Source of the DNA: a virus
DNA length: 26,834 nt
Strand: one strand, 5' to 3'
IMG/VR virus record: IMGVR_UViG_3300033388_001796
Coordinates: 1-26,834 of that record
The stretch's first letter is position 1. Every line of letters starts with the position of its first letter. Both the position numbers and the translations under genes were made by a program. Shown here one piece after another: positions 16,376 to 22,542 of the stretch. Below the pieces are notes generated by a model. It was not told the DNA's origin. It was given only the letters and a program-made list of their open reading frames with translations, and searched no databases.

Positions 16376-16936
16376 CTACAGTAGTGCTGCTAACTCTGGG
16401 TTATCTAAATCTGGCTCTGATAACTCCATTACCTCTTCTACCTGAGCCTCTATTGGTGTGGGTACTTCCACAGTCTTAAGTAAGTCACCAGATTGAATAG
16501 TACGTAAGTCCTGATCACCAGTCTTAATAACTTGGTTATGAATATTAGTAGTAAAGTTCTGTACAATCTGAGCAGGTAGAGTAAGCTGTACTATATTCTG
16601 CTGATTAACAATGTTTTCTAAGGAATCCGTACCGCGCCTTTTTGCACCATTAACTACTTGTAAAGCTTTCATTATATCTAGAGGTCTTATCAGTAAGGCA
16701 GCATTAGACTTAAGCCTGGCAAGTAATGTGTCCTCTAACTCATCATAGTTCCTGTCTCTCTGAGAGTGCTTAGATAAGGCTTCAAACTTAAGCTCTGTTA
16801 CCTGCTGTGCAAAGCTTTCATCAGATAGAAGTTGTGATATATAAGAAGGTGATACTCCTAAGGCTGAAGCAACTGCTTCTTGTGGTACACCTGAGCCAAG
16901 TAAGGACAGGGCTTTATCTTCTGTTAAATTACTCAT
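16376..16936 (-). CDS. terS: Terminase small subunit-like protein (186 aa)
   Basis: The N-terminal helix-turn-helix is clear (SGVPQEAVASALGVSPSYISQLLSDE, residues 15-40), as in terminase small subunits that recognise packaging sites. Next come helical segments (EDTLLARLKSNAALLIRPLDIMKALQVVNGAKRRG, 67-101) suited to oligomerisation, then a beta and Gln-rich stretch and an acidic C-terminus. Position immediately upstream of the 54-aa gene and terL supports the call. It could alternatively be a transcriptional regulator sitting at the head of the late operon. The start (16936) has an AGGAGG about 8-10 nt upstream. Confidence 0.72.
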   Translation of the reverse strand: MSNLTEDKALSLLGSGVPQEAVASALGVSPSYISQLLSDESFAQQVTELKFEALSKHSQRDRNYDELEDTLLARLKSNAALLIRPLDIMKALQVVNGAKRRGTDSLENIVNQQNIVQLTLPAQIVQNFTTNIHNQVIKTGDQDLRTIQSGDLLKTVEVPTPIEAQVEEVMELSEPDLDNPELAALL

Positions 16937-16973
16937 AATAAGCCCCTCCTATCTCTATTGAATGTATGGGTAC

Positions 16974-16979
16974 ATTATA
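16974..16979 (-). promoter_or_regulatory. Possible -10 box of the late (leftward) promoter
   Basis: On the minus strand TATAAT occurs 37 nt before the terS start, which would put the transcript start near 16967. No good -35 box is found at 17 nt, so a phage-encoded activator or RNA polymerase would be needed. Tentative. Confidence 0.35.
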
Positions 16980-17225
16980 TACTATATATAAGGAGTAGGA
17001 GATAAAAAAGGGTGCGGGGACTCATATATTTTCTTACCAGTCTAGTTAGTAGGAGTCTGGAGCTAACTACTTATATATGGGAGTCTTAGATAAGGGTATC
17101 TGAATTAGTTTAGGAATTTATAGCATGTTCTTTAGGATATACACAACTCTAAAGCTAAAAAGGGTTCCCACCCCCATGCTAATAATAATAAGTCTTATTC
17201 GTATTAGTATTATCCCCAGTAGGTA

Positions 17226-17301
17226 GGTGGTAGTATGTAGATAGTATGTTAGTAGTTGATGATGGTTACTGGTAGCAGACATAGGTGGTGGTAGTATGTA
17301 G
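17226..17301. repeat. 15-bp direct repeat in the divergent region
   Basis: GGTGGTAGTATGTAG occurs at 17226-17240 and again at 17287-17301 (61-bp spacing) in a strand-biased, C-poor segment. Possible regulator-binding sites; no known motif matched. Confidence 0.75.
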
Positions 17302-17419
17302 GGTGATATAACAGACAGACGGTATGATATATAGTTGATAGTGATAGATATATGCAGGAAATAGGAGTAAGATAGAGACATAGAAACAAGACACACCCAT
17401 AGGGTAAGGAGTAATAGAT

Positions 17420-17536
17420 ATGAATACATATACTAAGTGGTCACGTAGACTTGATGGGGTGCTAGTAGTTATAGCCATAGCAGTACTAGCCTCTATGGTG
17501 GTAGCCACTGCCTACCTAAATAGGTGGAGACCATAG
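17420..17536 (+). CDS. Small membrane peptide (38 aa)
   Basis: An ATG at 17420 with AAGGAG just upstream (spacing 8) opens a frame of 38 codons. The product has a basic N-terminus (MNTYTKWSRRLDG), a single hydrophobic segment (VLVVIAIAVLASMVVATAYL, 14-33) and a basic end (NRWRP). It would be a type II single-pass inner-membrane peptide. It ends 3 nt before the next start. Such early membrane peptides of phages often act on the host envelope or on superinfection, but function is unproven. Confidence 0.6.
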   Translation: MNTYTKWSRRLDGVLVVIAIAVLASMVVATAYLNRWRP

Positions 17537-17539
17537 ACC

Positions 17540-17761
17540 ATGAAACTAGTATTTAAAGTAATAGCAGGCAGTGGTGGTATGGTATGCGGTGGGCTGATAG
17601 TAGACACCCTGCTACATACTCATACATTCTATCAAGCAGGTGATGGAGGCACTATTAACACTAAATGTAGTGTCATTGGCTTTAAAAACAGATCATACCA
17701 TGACACACCTATAGATAGAGTAGTGAGATATAAAGGGCTAAGATTAGAACGTATGATGTAG
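17540..17761 (+). CDS. Hypothetical small protein (73 aa)
   Basis: The frame starts 3 nt after the stop of the 38-aa peptide, so the two are probably cotranslated. Residues 1-25 (MKLVFKVIAGSGGMVCGGLIVDTLL) are moderately hydrophobic. The rest is basic and polar (FKNRSYHDTPIDRVVRYKGLRLERMM). It may be membrane-associated. Two Cys (16 and 43) do not form a known motif. No family recognised. Confidence 0.55.
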   Translation: MKLVFKVIAGSGGMVCGGLIVDTLLHTHTFYQAGDGGTINTKCSVIGFKNRSYHDTPIDRVVRYKGLRLERMM

Positions 17762-17882
17762 ACAGACAGTAGATCTCAACCTGTTAGGTATTAGTAGCTT
17801 ACATATTACTAGTATCTAGCTGGATGAGTATTTTACTTATCAATAAACTAACCTAGTTAATTAAACATAAAGGTATAATATT

Positions 17883-18614
17883 ATGAACAATACAGATAAT
17901 ACAGATAATAACTCAATCTCTCATGTGTCTATTACTGAGCGTGGTTTAGATGCAGACGGTAACTTACAATTCCTATCTTATGACGCTAAAGCACCGTTAG
18001 TTGAGTCTGGTAAAAGAACTATTAAACTAATGTATAAAGTTAATACTAAGACAGGAAAAGCAGCTGGAATTAATAGCTGTCTCTTAGTTAGCCCAGTTAC
18101 TAAAGATGAGCTTACTGATGATGTACTAAAGTCTCTTACTCCACATATTATTAACATGATAGAAGCAGAACAAGATAAGATAGCTAAAACTGCTCATGTT
18201 TCGGGTGTCACAAGTCTGGAAGTTGACGCTCTTAGTATTAAGTCTGTTATTAGTAGTCTAGAAACAGTAGCTCAAAGTACAAGAATGAATAAGGAAGTTA
18301 TAACTAGTTGGTTCACTGATAATCTTGCTGATACATTAACAGTTCTATTTGCTGATAAGTTGGGAGTATCAGAAACGCCGACTGAAAATGATACTGCTAA
18401 CATAAATAGATTCTTAGATGTTTATAAGACTAAGTTTAACGGTTTAGCCTCTAATCTTGTTAGTTATCAGAAGGAAGAAGCAGAGAAGTTATTAGAAGCA
18501 GTAGAGAAGTGTGAGATTAACAAAGACTCTGATTTAGTATCAGGTAAGATCATAGAAAAGCTTACTAAAATGGCTAATCCAATGAGTAGCACAGAACTTA
18601 TGGATTTGTTATAA
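17883..18614 (+). CDS. Unrecognised 243-aa protein, own transcription unit
   Basis: The start at 17883 is preceded by an AAAGGTATAAT leader, and a strong rho-independent terminator follows at 18646-18683. The N-terminus is Asn/Asp-rich (NNTDNTDNNS) and disordered, then comes a beta region (VSITERGLDADGNLQFLSYDAK, RTIKLMYKVNT, residues 15-54) and helical segments. The C-terminus is a charged helix followed by MSSTELMDLL. Layout and size resemble the 247-aa protein at 25284-26027: disordered N-terminus, mixed core, then a KF-x-60 residues-E-L-L end. Both could be structural relatives, for instance DNA- or protein-binding factors made in quantity. No family is assigned. Confidence 0.8.
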   Translation: MNNTDNTDNNSISHVSITERGLDADGNLQFLSYDAKAPLVESGKRTIKLMYKVNTKTGKAAGINSCLLVSPVTKDELTDDVLKSLTPHIINMIEAEQDKIAKTAHVSGVTSLEVDALSIKSVISSLETVAQSTRMNKEVITSWFTDNLADTLTVLFADKLGVSETPTENDTANINRFLDVYKTKFNGLASNLVSYQKEEAEKLLEAVEKCEINKDSDLVSGKIIEKLTKMANPMSSTELMDLL

Positions 18615-18645
18615 GATCAGTTACTAATTAGTTCATAACCCTTTA

Positions 18646-18683
18646 AACCTGCTTAGTAGTTTATGCTATTAAGTGGGTTTTTT
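18646..18683 (+). terminator. Rho-independent terminator after the 243-aa gene
   Basis: AACCTGCTTA (18646-18655) pairs fully, with two G-U wobbles, with TAAGTGGGTT (18670-18679) around a 14-nt loop, followed directly by six T (18678-18683). It isolates the 243-aa gene from the repeat-rich region. Confidence 0.85.
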
Positions 18684-18733
18684 ATCGTCCCCATTATTAG
18701 TTTACTTTATGTCTATTAGTTCTATTATCTATC

Positions 18734-18763
18734 TCTTATAGTTTCTTATGTCTTATAGTTTCT
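18734..18763. repeat. 13-bp direct repeat
   Basis: TCTTATAGTTTCT occurs twice with a 17-bp period (18734-18746 and 18751-18763) in a pyrimidine-rich strand just before the octamer array. Confidence 0.85.
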
Positions 18764-18779
18764 ATTACTAACTACTAAA

Positions 18780-18847
18780 TTGTCTGTTTGTCGGTTTGTC
18801 CATCTCGACAAAATGCCAAAATGCCAAAATGCCAAAATGCCAAATGC
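18780..18847. repeat. In-phase octamer array, block 1
   Basis: Cut every 8 bp from 18780 the DNA reads TTGTCTGT, TTGTCGGT, TTGTCCAT, CTCGACAA, then four perfect AATGCCAA units (18812-18843). The first three share TTGTC; the fourth carries its inverse, GACAA. Same octamer types recur in block 2 (19152-19183). Confidence 0.9.
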
Positions 18848-19013
18848 GTTTTATGGGTCTATTTGTGTGCCTATATTTCTCCCTTCTCTCTTACTAACTT
18901 CTTATGTATTGTATGTATTAGTTTCTATCCTTATGTATTTATCTCTAGTTGTATGTATGTTTTATATCTCTCTAAAAATAACACACCCTCTAAATATAGG
19001 CATAGAGAGACAC

Positions 19014-19037
19014 ATAAGTCTATAAGTCTATAAGTCT
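19014..19037. repeat. Tandem octamer ATAAGTCT x3
   Basis: Three perfect copies of ATAAGTCT lie head to tail at 19014-19037 between the two octamer blocks. Period is again 8 bp but the unit is unrelated. Confidence 0.9.
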
Positions 19038-19112
19038 ATATACATAGATAGCTAGTTATATCTATAGGGTATAGCTAGCTAAGTAACTAGTACGGTATAT
19101 AGTAGATAGTGC

Positions 19113-19141
19113 TTGACATATTATGGCATGTATGAGACTAT
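19113..19141 (+). promoter_or_regulatory. Possible promoter of the rightward helicase operon
   Basis: A perfect -35 TTGACA (19113-19118) is followed after 17 bp by GACTAT (19136-19141), a poor -10. If used, the transcript would begin near 19148, just before octamer block 2, which would then lie in an operator-like position. Weak evidence. Confidence 0.4.
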
Positions 19142-19151
19142 ACACAGGCTA

Positions 19152-19183
19152 TTGGCATTTTGTCAGTTTGTCGGGCGCGACAA
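19152..19183. repeat. In-phase octamer block 2 (inverted relative of block 1)
   Basis: Cut every 8 bp the DNA reads TTGGCATT (the inverse of AATGCCAA), TTGTCAGT, TTGTCGGG and CGCGACAA. Within it TTGTCG (19168-19173) and CGACAA (19178-19183) form a 6-bp hairpin with a 4-nt loop. It carries the same module types as block 1. Confidence 0.88.
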
Positions 19184-19305
19184 TTTCAGGATGTAGTTAT
19201 TAGATTTATTAGTGTATAACTACCTAACCACCCCAAGCCCATACTACCCAAGACTACTAACTAGTAGAGTCTTATAACTATAACAACCTAAGTAGGTAAT
19301 ATAAT

Positions 19306-19767
19306 ATGAGTATGAATACACCACCACCAGCGCCACCTAACTCTATACCTATCTCTAAGTATAGACCATCTCTAACAGCTAGTCAGATAAGACACATATT
19401 ATGTCTAGCTAAGTTAGATATGTCACAGGAGTCTATAAGTATTATTAAGACACTGGCACCTTTTGAAGCTAAGATAGCTAATAATGCTATAGACCCTAGT
19501 TTCACTACCACACCTAACCTGTCAGTAGAAGACTCATTAGGTATGGATAGCCCATTATCTCCCCACACTTCTGATAACCCTAGAGACAAGGTTACGTATA
19601 ATCTATCTTGTTATCTTAGATATAAAAATATAACAGATACAGTGGGGGCTACTTATGTAACTATGAGCTTATCTGAGATACAAGCAGCTAAGGAACATAT
19701 GTATGTTAATGATCTTATGAGTGAGACAGAAGAAGCTGAGTATGAAGCTAATACAGGAGGTATGTAG
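19306..19767 (+). CDS. Hypothetical protein (153 aa), first gene of the helicase operon
   Basis: The N-terminus is Pro-rich and disordered (MSMNTPPPAPPNSIPISKYRPS), then come helices (TASQIRHILCLAKLDMSQESISIIKTLAPFEAKI, 24-57), a Ser/Pro-rich linker and a beta segment (RDKVTYNLSCYLRYKNITDTVGATYVTMSLSE). The end is acidic (ETEEAEYEANTGGM). No known motif. It is the first gene after the non-coding repeat region and precedes the next start by 2 nt. The TASQIRHILCLAKLDMS stretch looks helix-turn-helix-like, so DNA binding is conceivable but unproven. Confidence 0.7.
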   Translation: MSMNTPPPAPPNSIPISKYRPSLTASQIRHILCLAKLDMSQESISIIKTLAPFEAKIANNAIDPSFTTTPNLSVEDSLGMDSPLSPHTSDNPRDKVTYNLSCYLRYKNITDTVGATYVTMSLSEIQAAKEHMYVNDLMSETEEAEYEANTGGM

Positions 19768-19769
19768 TA

Positions 19770-20066
19770 ATGGCTAAGCTTACAAAAATTAAATCAGTTA
19801 AGGAAGGCGTAGACTACATAGCATCTAAGGCTACTATTGAGCTAGCTGAACAGTTATGTGAGTATACAAAGGCTATAGACCATTTAAATAAGAGACTTAC
19901 TTTATTTAAGAACGCTAAGACAGAAGGTCTAGCCAGAGAGTTAGCTCTTAAAGTACAGCTTAGACGACTGGCAGCATTAGTAGGTGAGTATCAGGTAGAT
20001 GTATTAGAAGCTACTGTACCTAACAAAGCACTAAGTGATCTATTAAAAGAGGTAGATAAGTTATGA
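19770..20066 (+). CDS. Hypothetical helical protein (98 aa)
   Basis: Nearly all-helical and Lys/Glu/Leu-rich, with clear heptads (AIDHLNKRLTLFKNAKTEGLARELALKVQLRRLAALVGEYQ, 35-75). It is likely a coiled-coil dimer. Its stop overlaps the next start (ATGA, 20063-20066), so the two are coupled. No motif indicates a function. Confidence 0.68.
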   Translation: MAKLTKIKSVKEGVDYIASKATIELAEQLCEYTKAIDHLNKRLTLFKNAKTEGLARELALKVQLRRLAALVGEYQVDVLEATVPNKALSDLLKEVDKL

Positions 20067-20323
20067 AAGTTTATTTTAAACTAAGTAAGAAGAAGTTTGC
20101 ATCTAGTACTATATATAATCTTACACCTAATAAATTATATAACTGCACTAAACTACCTAACTTTCACTGGCTATATAGTATAAAGAAGGATAGAGGCTGG
20201 GAGTGTATATTATTTATAGATAAGAACAAGCCCTGTGGACACCTAAACAACCTAACCCACTGGACTAAATACCGTCCTAAGTCTAATAAAACTAACCGTA
20301 CTAACCAACCTAAGAAGGTATAA
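20063..20323 (+). CDS. Small basic hypothetical protein (86 aa)
   Basis: Strongly basic, with aromatic and Cys/Trp residues in a compact core (LTPNKLYNCTKLPNFHWLYSIKKDRGWECILFIDKN, 20-55) that looks like a small SH3-like barrel ('Y..T..k.y.v' pattern). A Lys/Arg/Asn-rich tail follows. Nucleic-acid binding is possible. Starts by a 4-nt overlap with the previous gene. Confidence 0.65.
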   Translation: MKVYFKLSKKKFASSTIYNLTPNKLYNCTKLPNFHWLYSIKKDRGWECILFIDKNKPCGHLNNLTHWTKYRPKSNKTNRTNQPKKV

Positions 20324-20328
20324 ATAAC

Positions 20329-20598
20329 ATGTCTGATACTAATAATAAACCTACTCATATAACCCATAACCTATATGATCAGTCTAAGCACTTTAAACAC
20401 TCTCTTACTGTAGATGGTGAGGAAGGTCTAAGAGTATCTTATACTGACATAGCAAGGAATGGTAGCTACTGTGCTGTTACACCTTACTATGTTGACTACT
20501 TTCCAGAAGTATTTAAGATAGAAAGTATGGCGGGTAAAGCTACTAGATCGACTGTTCAAACAGGTAGCTCTATTAGACCTACTACTATAAACATATAA
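20329..20598 (+). CDS. Hypothetical protein (89 aa)
   Basis: Polar protein starting after an AAGGTATAA leader that overlaps the previous stop. A central beta-type section (HSLTVDGEEGLRVSYTDIARNGSYCAVTPYYVDYFPEVFKIE, 24-65) is the only ordered-looking part. No family recognised and no catalytic motif. It lies within the early rightward operon. Confidence 0.62.
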   Translation: MSDTNNKPTHITHNLYDQSKHFKHSLTVDGEEGLRVSYTDIARNGSYCAVTPYYVDYFPEVFKIESMAGKATRSTVQTGSSIRPTTINI

Positions 20599-20655
20599 GT
20601 AATACCAGTAACACCAGTAACAACTAACCTAAGTAACTAATAAAGGTATAATAAG

Positions 20656-20850
20656 ATGAATAAAGATATAATAGCCCTTGTAACCCTTAGACTTAATAGT
20701 CTATATAAAGGCAGTAAGCTGCCCTCTTATAAAAGACGTAAACAGTCTAAAGACAGACTAGCTAGACAACTAGGGTACACTAGACATGATGGTGTAGCCA
20801 GAGAGTACTGTCTAGCTAACTGGGAGGTAGCTATCAAATGGCTAAAATAA
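20656..20850 (+). CDS. Small basic hypothetical protein (64 aa)
   Basis: Basic protein (about 16 Lys/Arg in 64 residues) with a helix-rich core (KQSKDRLARQLGYTRHDGVAREYCLANWEVAIKWLK) that could bind DNA or RNA. It has the same AAAGGTATAAT leader as the 243-aa gene. Its last 13 nt overlap the start of the next gene. No motif assigned. Confidence 0.6.
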   Translation: MNKDIIALVTLRLNSLYKGSKLPSYKRRKQSKDRLARQLGYTRHDGVAREYCLANWEVAIKWLK

Positions 20851-21833
20851 TATGTGGTGTATCTGATATACCTATTACCATCCCTCATGTTCCTATGACT
20901 CTCTCAAGACGTGAGTACTCCCATCCTATCTTCTATCTACCCCAGAAGAAACTATTAGGACTATACACAACCTATACTAAGGGACAACTAACAGACATAG
21001 ACTCTTACCTACTCTTTCTCGCTCTTCTTAAGTCTACTGACTCTGTTGAGTTTGTAGTACCAGCTAGAATAACAGAGTCTACACCTAATATAATAGCAGC
21101 TAATATAGGTCAGTTAGTTAAGACTATCTGGGCTACTAATGCTATATACCATCCACACTTTAAACAACCTAAGTTCTTTATAAGACAAGATACAGCTAAC
21201 CTAGATAATATAAAGATATGGATAGCGGCATGGAATAATAATATAAGTGACTTTATGAAAGGTATAAACAGAGAGTCTTTTATTCGACAGCTTAAAACAG
21301 TAGAAGATAAACTATCTAAGCTTATCTTCTCTCCTGAGGCAGGTAAGACTAAGTTAGCTAGTGCTGTAGCTGAATGGGCAGATAAGGCAGCTTGCTTTCC
21401 TATAGCTACTAAAGACTCTTGGAAGCTTATTATTCGTAAGTGTTATAACTTAGAAGCTATGTTCTCTACACCTAAGAAAGACTTAGTAGCTGTTAAAGAG
21501 TACTGTGAGGAGAACTTAGAAGCAGGTTCTATACACTACCATACTCTTATGAAGACTCTAAGAACAGGTATCTCTAATCATAATGACTTCTTAGGTATAG
21601 GCTCTCTTAACTCTACCTCATCAGAGTCTTATACGCTTCTAACTACTGATAATACAATAGAAGAAGCAGCAACCTTATCTCTTATAGCTAAGGCTCCAGA
21701 TAAAGAACCAGTAGTAAGTGATTATCCAAATAAACTTGCATTCTTAAGAGCTAAGTTAGCTTATAGAGAGGCAGTTAAGTTTAATTTGGCTAAGGTAGCT
21801 AACACAAACGCTTCTGTTATGGAGGACTTATAA
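20838..21833 (+). CDS. Hypothetical protein of the helicase operon (331 aa)
   Basis: A soluble, mostly helical protein with no motif I recognise. The first part (PHVPMTLSRREYSHPIFYLPQKKLLGLYTTY) is basic and aromatic. A middle helix-rich region contains 'DKLSKLIFSPEAGKTKLASAVAEWADKAACFP', where PEAGKT resembles a Walker A only by chance (no GxxxxGK spacing). The C-terminal part has Ala/Leu-rich helices. It sits four genes upstream of the helicase, with overlapping junctions on both sides (13 nt in, 1 nt out), so it is probably part of the same complex or pathway. Candidates such as replication loader or primase-associated factor are guesses. Confidence 0.7.
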   Translation: MAKIICGVSDIPITIPHVPMTLSRREYSHPIFYLPQKKLLGLYTTYTKGQLTDIDSYLLFLALLKSTDSVEFVVPARITESTPNIIAANIGQLVKTIWATNAIYHPHFKQPKFFIRQDTANLDNIKIWIAAWNNNISDFMKGINRESFIRQLKTVEDKLSKLIFSPEAGKTKLASAVAEWADKAACFPIATKDSWKLIIRKCYNLEAMFSTPKKDLVAVKEYCEENLEAGSIHYHTLMKTLRTGISNHNDFLGIGSLNSTSSESYTLLTTDNTIEEAATLSLIAKAPDKEPVVSDYPNKLAFLRAKLAYREAVKFNLAKVANTNASVMEDL

Positions 21834-22159
21834 TGTCACCTTTAGACTCAATAACAGCTTATAAGACGTATGGTGTAACTCCTTCTACCTTACGCTTCTC
21901 TATGTATAATATCTTTTACTTCCCAGAAGATTATAAAGATTGTTTATACCACTATCAGGCAACAAAGATAGCTACAAAAGATTTCTTAGATACTATGATG
22001 TCTGGTATGTATGGAAACTATCAAGTAATATACCATAAGACAGACCCAACTAAGCTACTTAGAAGGCAAGAACATACAACTGTTAAACTATCTTTTAGAG
22101 TAGCAGACCCTGTATTTAATATACCACCAACGGTACTAGTTATGGAGGTAACATCATGA
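21833..22159 (+). CDS. Hypothetical protein (108 aa)
   Basis: Starts within TAATG at the end of the 331-aa gene and overlaps the next start by 4 nt. The content is aromatic-rich (YNIFYFPEDYKDCLYHYQATK, 25-45) with a beta-rich C-terminal half (YQVIYHK, TVKLSFRVADPVF). It looks like a small folded domain, but no family is recognised. Operon position suggests a DNA-metabolism accessory role. Confidence 0.65.
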   Translation: MSPLDSITAYKTYGVTPSTLRFSMYNIFYFPEDYKDCLYHYQATKIATKDFLDTMMSGMYGNYQVIYHKTDPTKLLRRQEHTTVKLSFRVADPVFNIPPTVLVMEVTS

Positions 22160-22542
22160 GTAAAGAATCAGCTCAGACTACTAGAGATAAGAAGTATAAG
22201 TGCTACGCTATGATGGAAGGTATAGCTCTAAGGTTAGGTCTAGACCCTGCTGACTATAAAACTATGGAACACTTAAATAAAGATATACACAACGCAATAT
22301 TTAACCTAGTAATAAAGAGTAACCAACTAATGGCTAACACCACACCAATAATAGAGCACGATAGACTCACTCTTTTAGATGATAACCTAGCAGTAGCTTT
22401 AGCTATAGATGATGGAGCCTGTGAAGGTTATCCTGTTAGAGTGTCTATAAACTTAGAGAGGTTATTAGCCTATATAAGAGAAGAAGACCCTGCCTTATAT
22501 ATGAAAGGCGTAACAACTGATATGCTACGGGACTATACATAA
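22156..22542 (+). CDS. Hypothetical protein (128 aa) directly upstream of the helicase
   Basis: Acidic, helical protein (MSKESAQTTRDKKYKCYAMMEGIALRLGLDPADYKTMEHLNK...). The stretch YKTMEHLNKDIHNAIFNLVIKSNQLMA (34-60) forms a long helix. Stop and helicase start share the TAATG at 22540-22544, indicating strict co-translation with it. A helicase partner is a reasonable inference; no motif proves it. Confidence 0.66.
   Translation: MSKESAQTTRDKKYKCYAMMEGIALRLGLDPADYKTMEHLNKDIHNAIFNLVIKSNQLMANTTPIIEHDRLTLLDDNLAVALAIDDGACEGYPVRVSINLERLLAYIREEDPALYMKGVTTDMLRDYT

Larger units (their letters stand above)
16937..17419. other. Divergent control region between late (leftward) and rightward genes
   Basis: No convincing gene is present in these 483 bp. 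The region holds a possible leftward -10 (16974-16979), a 7-bp inverted repeat (TAGTTAG 17043-17049 / CTAACTA 17063-17069), and a C-poor, G/T/A-rich stretch (about 17215-17400). That stretch contains a 15-bp direct repeat at 17226-17240 and 17287-17301. Promoters for both transcription units should lie here. Confidence 0.6.
18684..19305. other. Non-coding repeat-rich region, candidate replication origin or operator
   Basis: No convincing gene lies in these 620 bp. It starts with a pyrimidine-rich stretch with a 13-bp direct repeat (18734-18746, 18751-18763), followed by an octamer array (18780-18847), an octamer tandem repeat (19014-19037), an AT- and CTAG-rich stretch, a possible TTGACA promoter (19113-19118) and a second octamer block (19152-19183). 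Direct repeats, inverted modules and AT-rich DNA together resemble phage or plasmid replication origins or multi-operator control regions. Function is inferred. Confidence 0.6.

Noticed and set aside
16227-16445. 72-aa plus-strand ORF between terminase genes
   Set aside because: It lies antisense to the 54-aa and terS genes and has no ribosome site.
17118-17508. Minus-strand ORFs of 103 and 80 aa in the divergent region
   Set aside because: Their composition (runs of Tyr, Leu, Ser, Thr) is that of reading the C-poor strand backwards, with no ribosome site, and they oppose the 38-aa gene.
18780-19033. Two overlapping 81-aa ORFs on the plus strand starting at TTG-type codons
   Set aside because: They translate the octamer repeats (KMPKCQNAKMPN) and the AT-rich region with Tyr/Leu/Ser runs; no ribosome site and two equal frames. 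Treated as non-coding.
18684-19305. CRISPR array
   Set aside because: Repeat units are only 8-13 bp, without regular spacers.
20838-21833. P-loop ATPase suggested by PEAGKT
   Set aside because: The GxxxxGK[ST] spacing is missing, and no Walker B or other ATPase motif follows.
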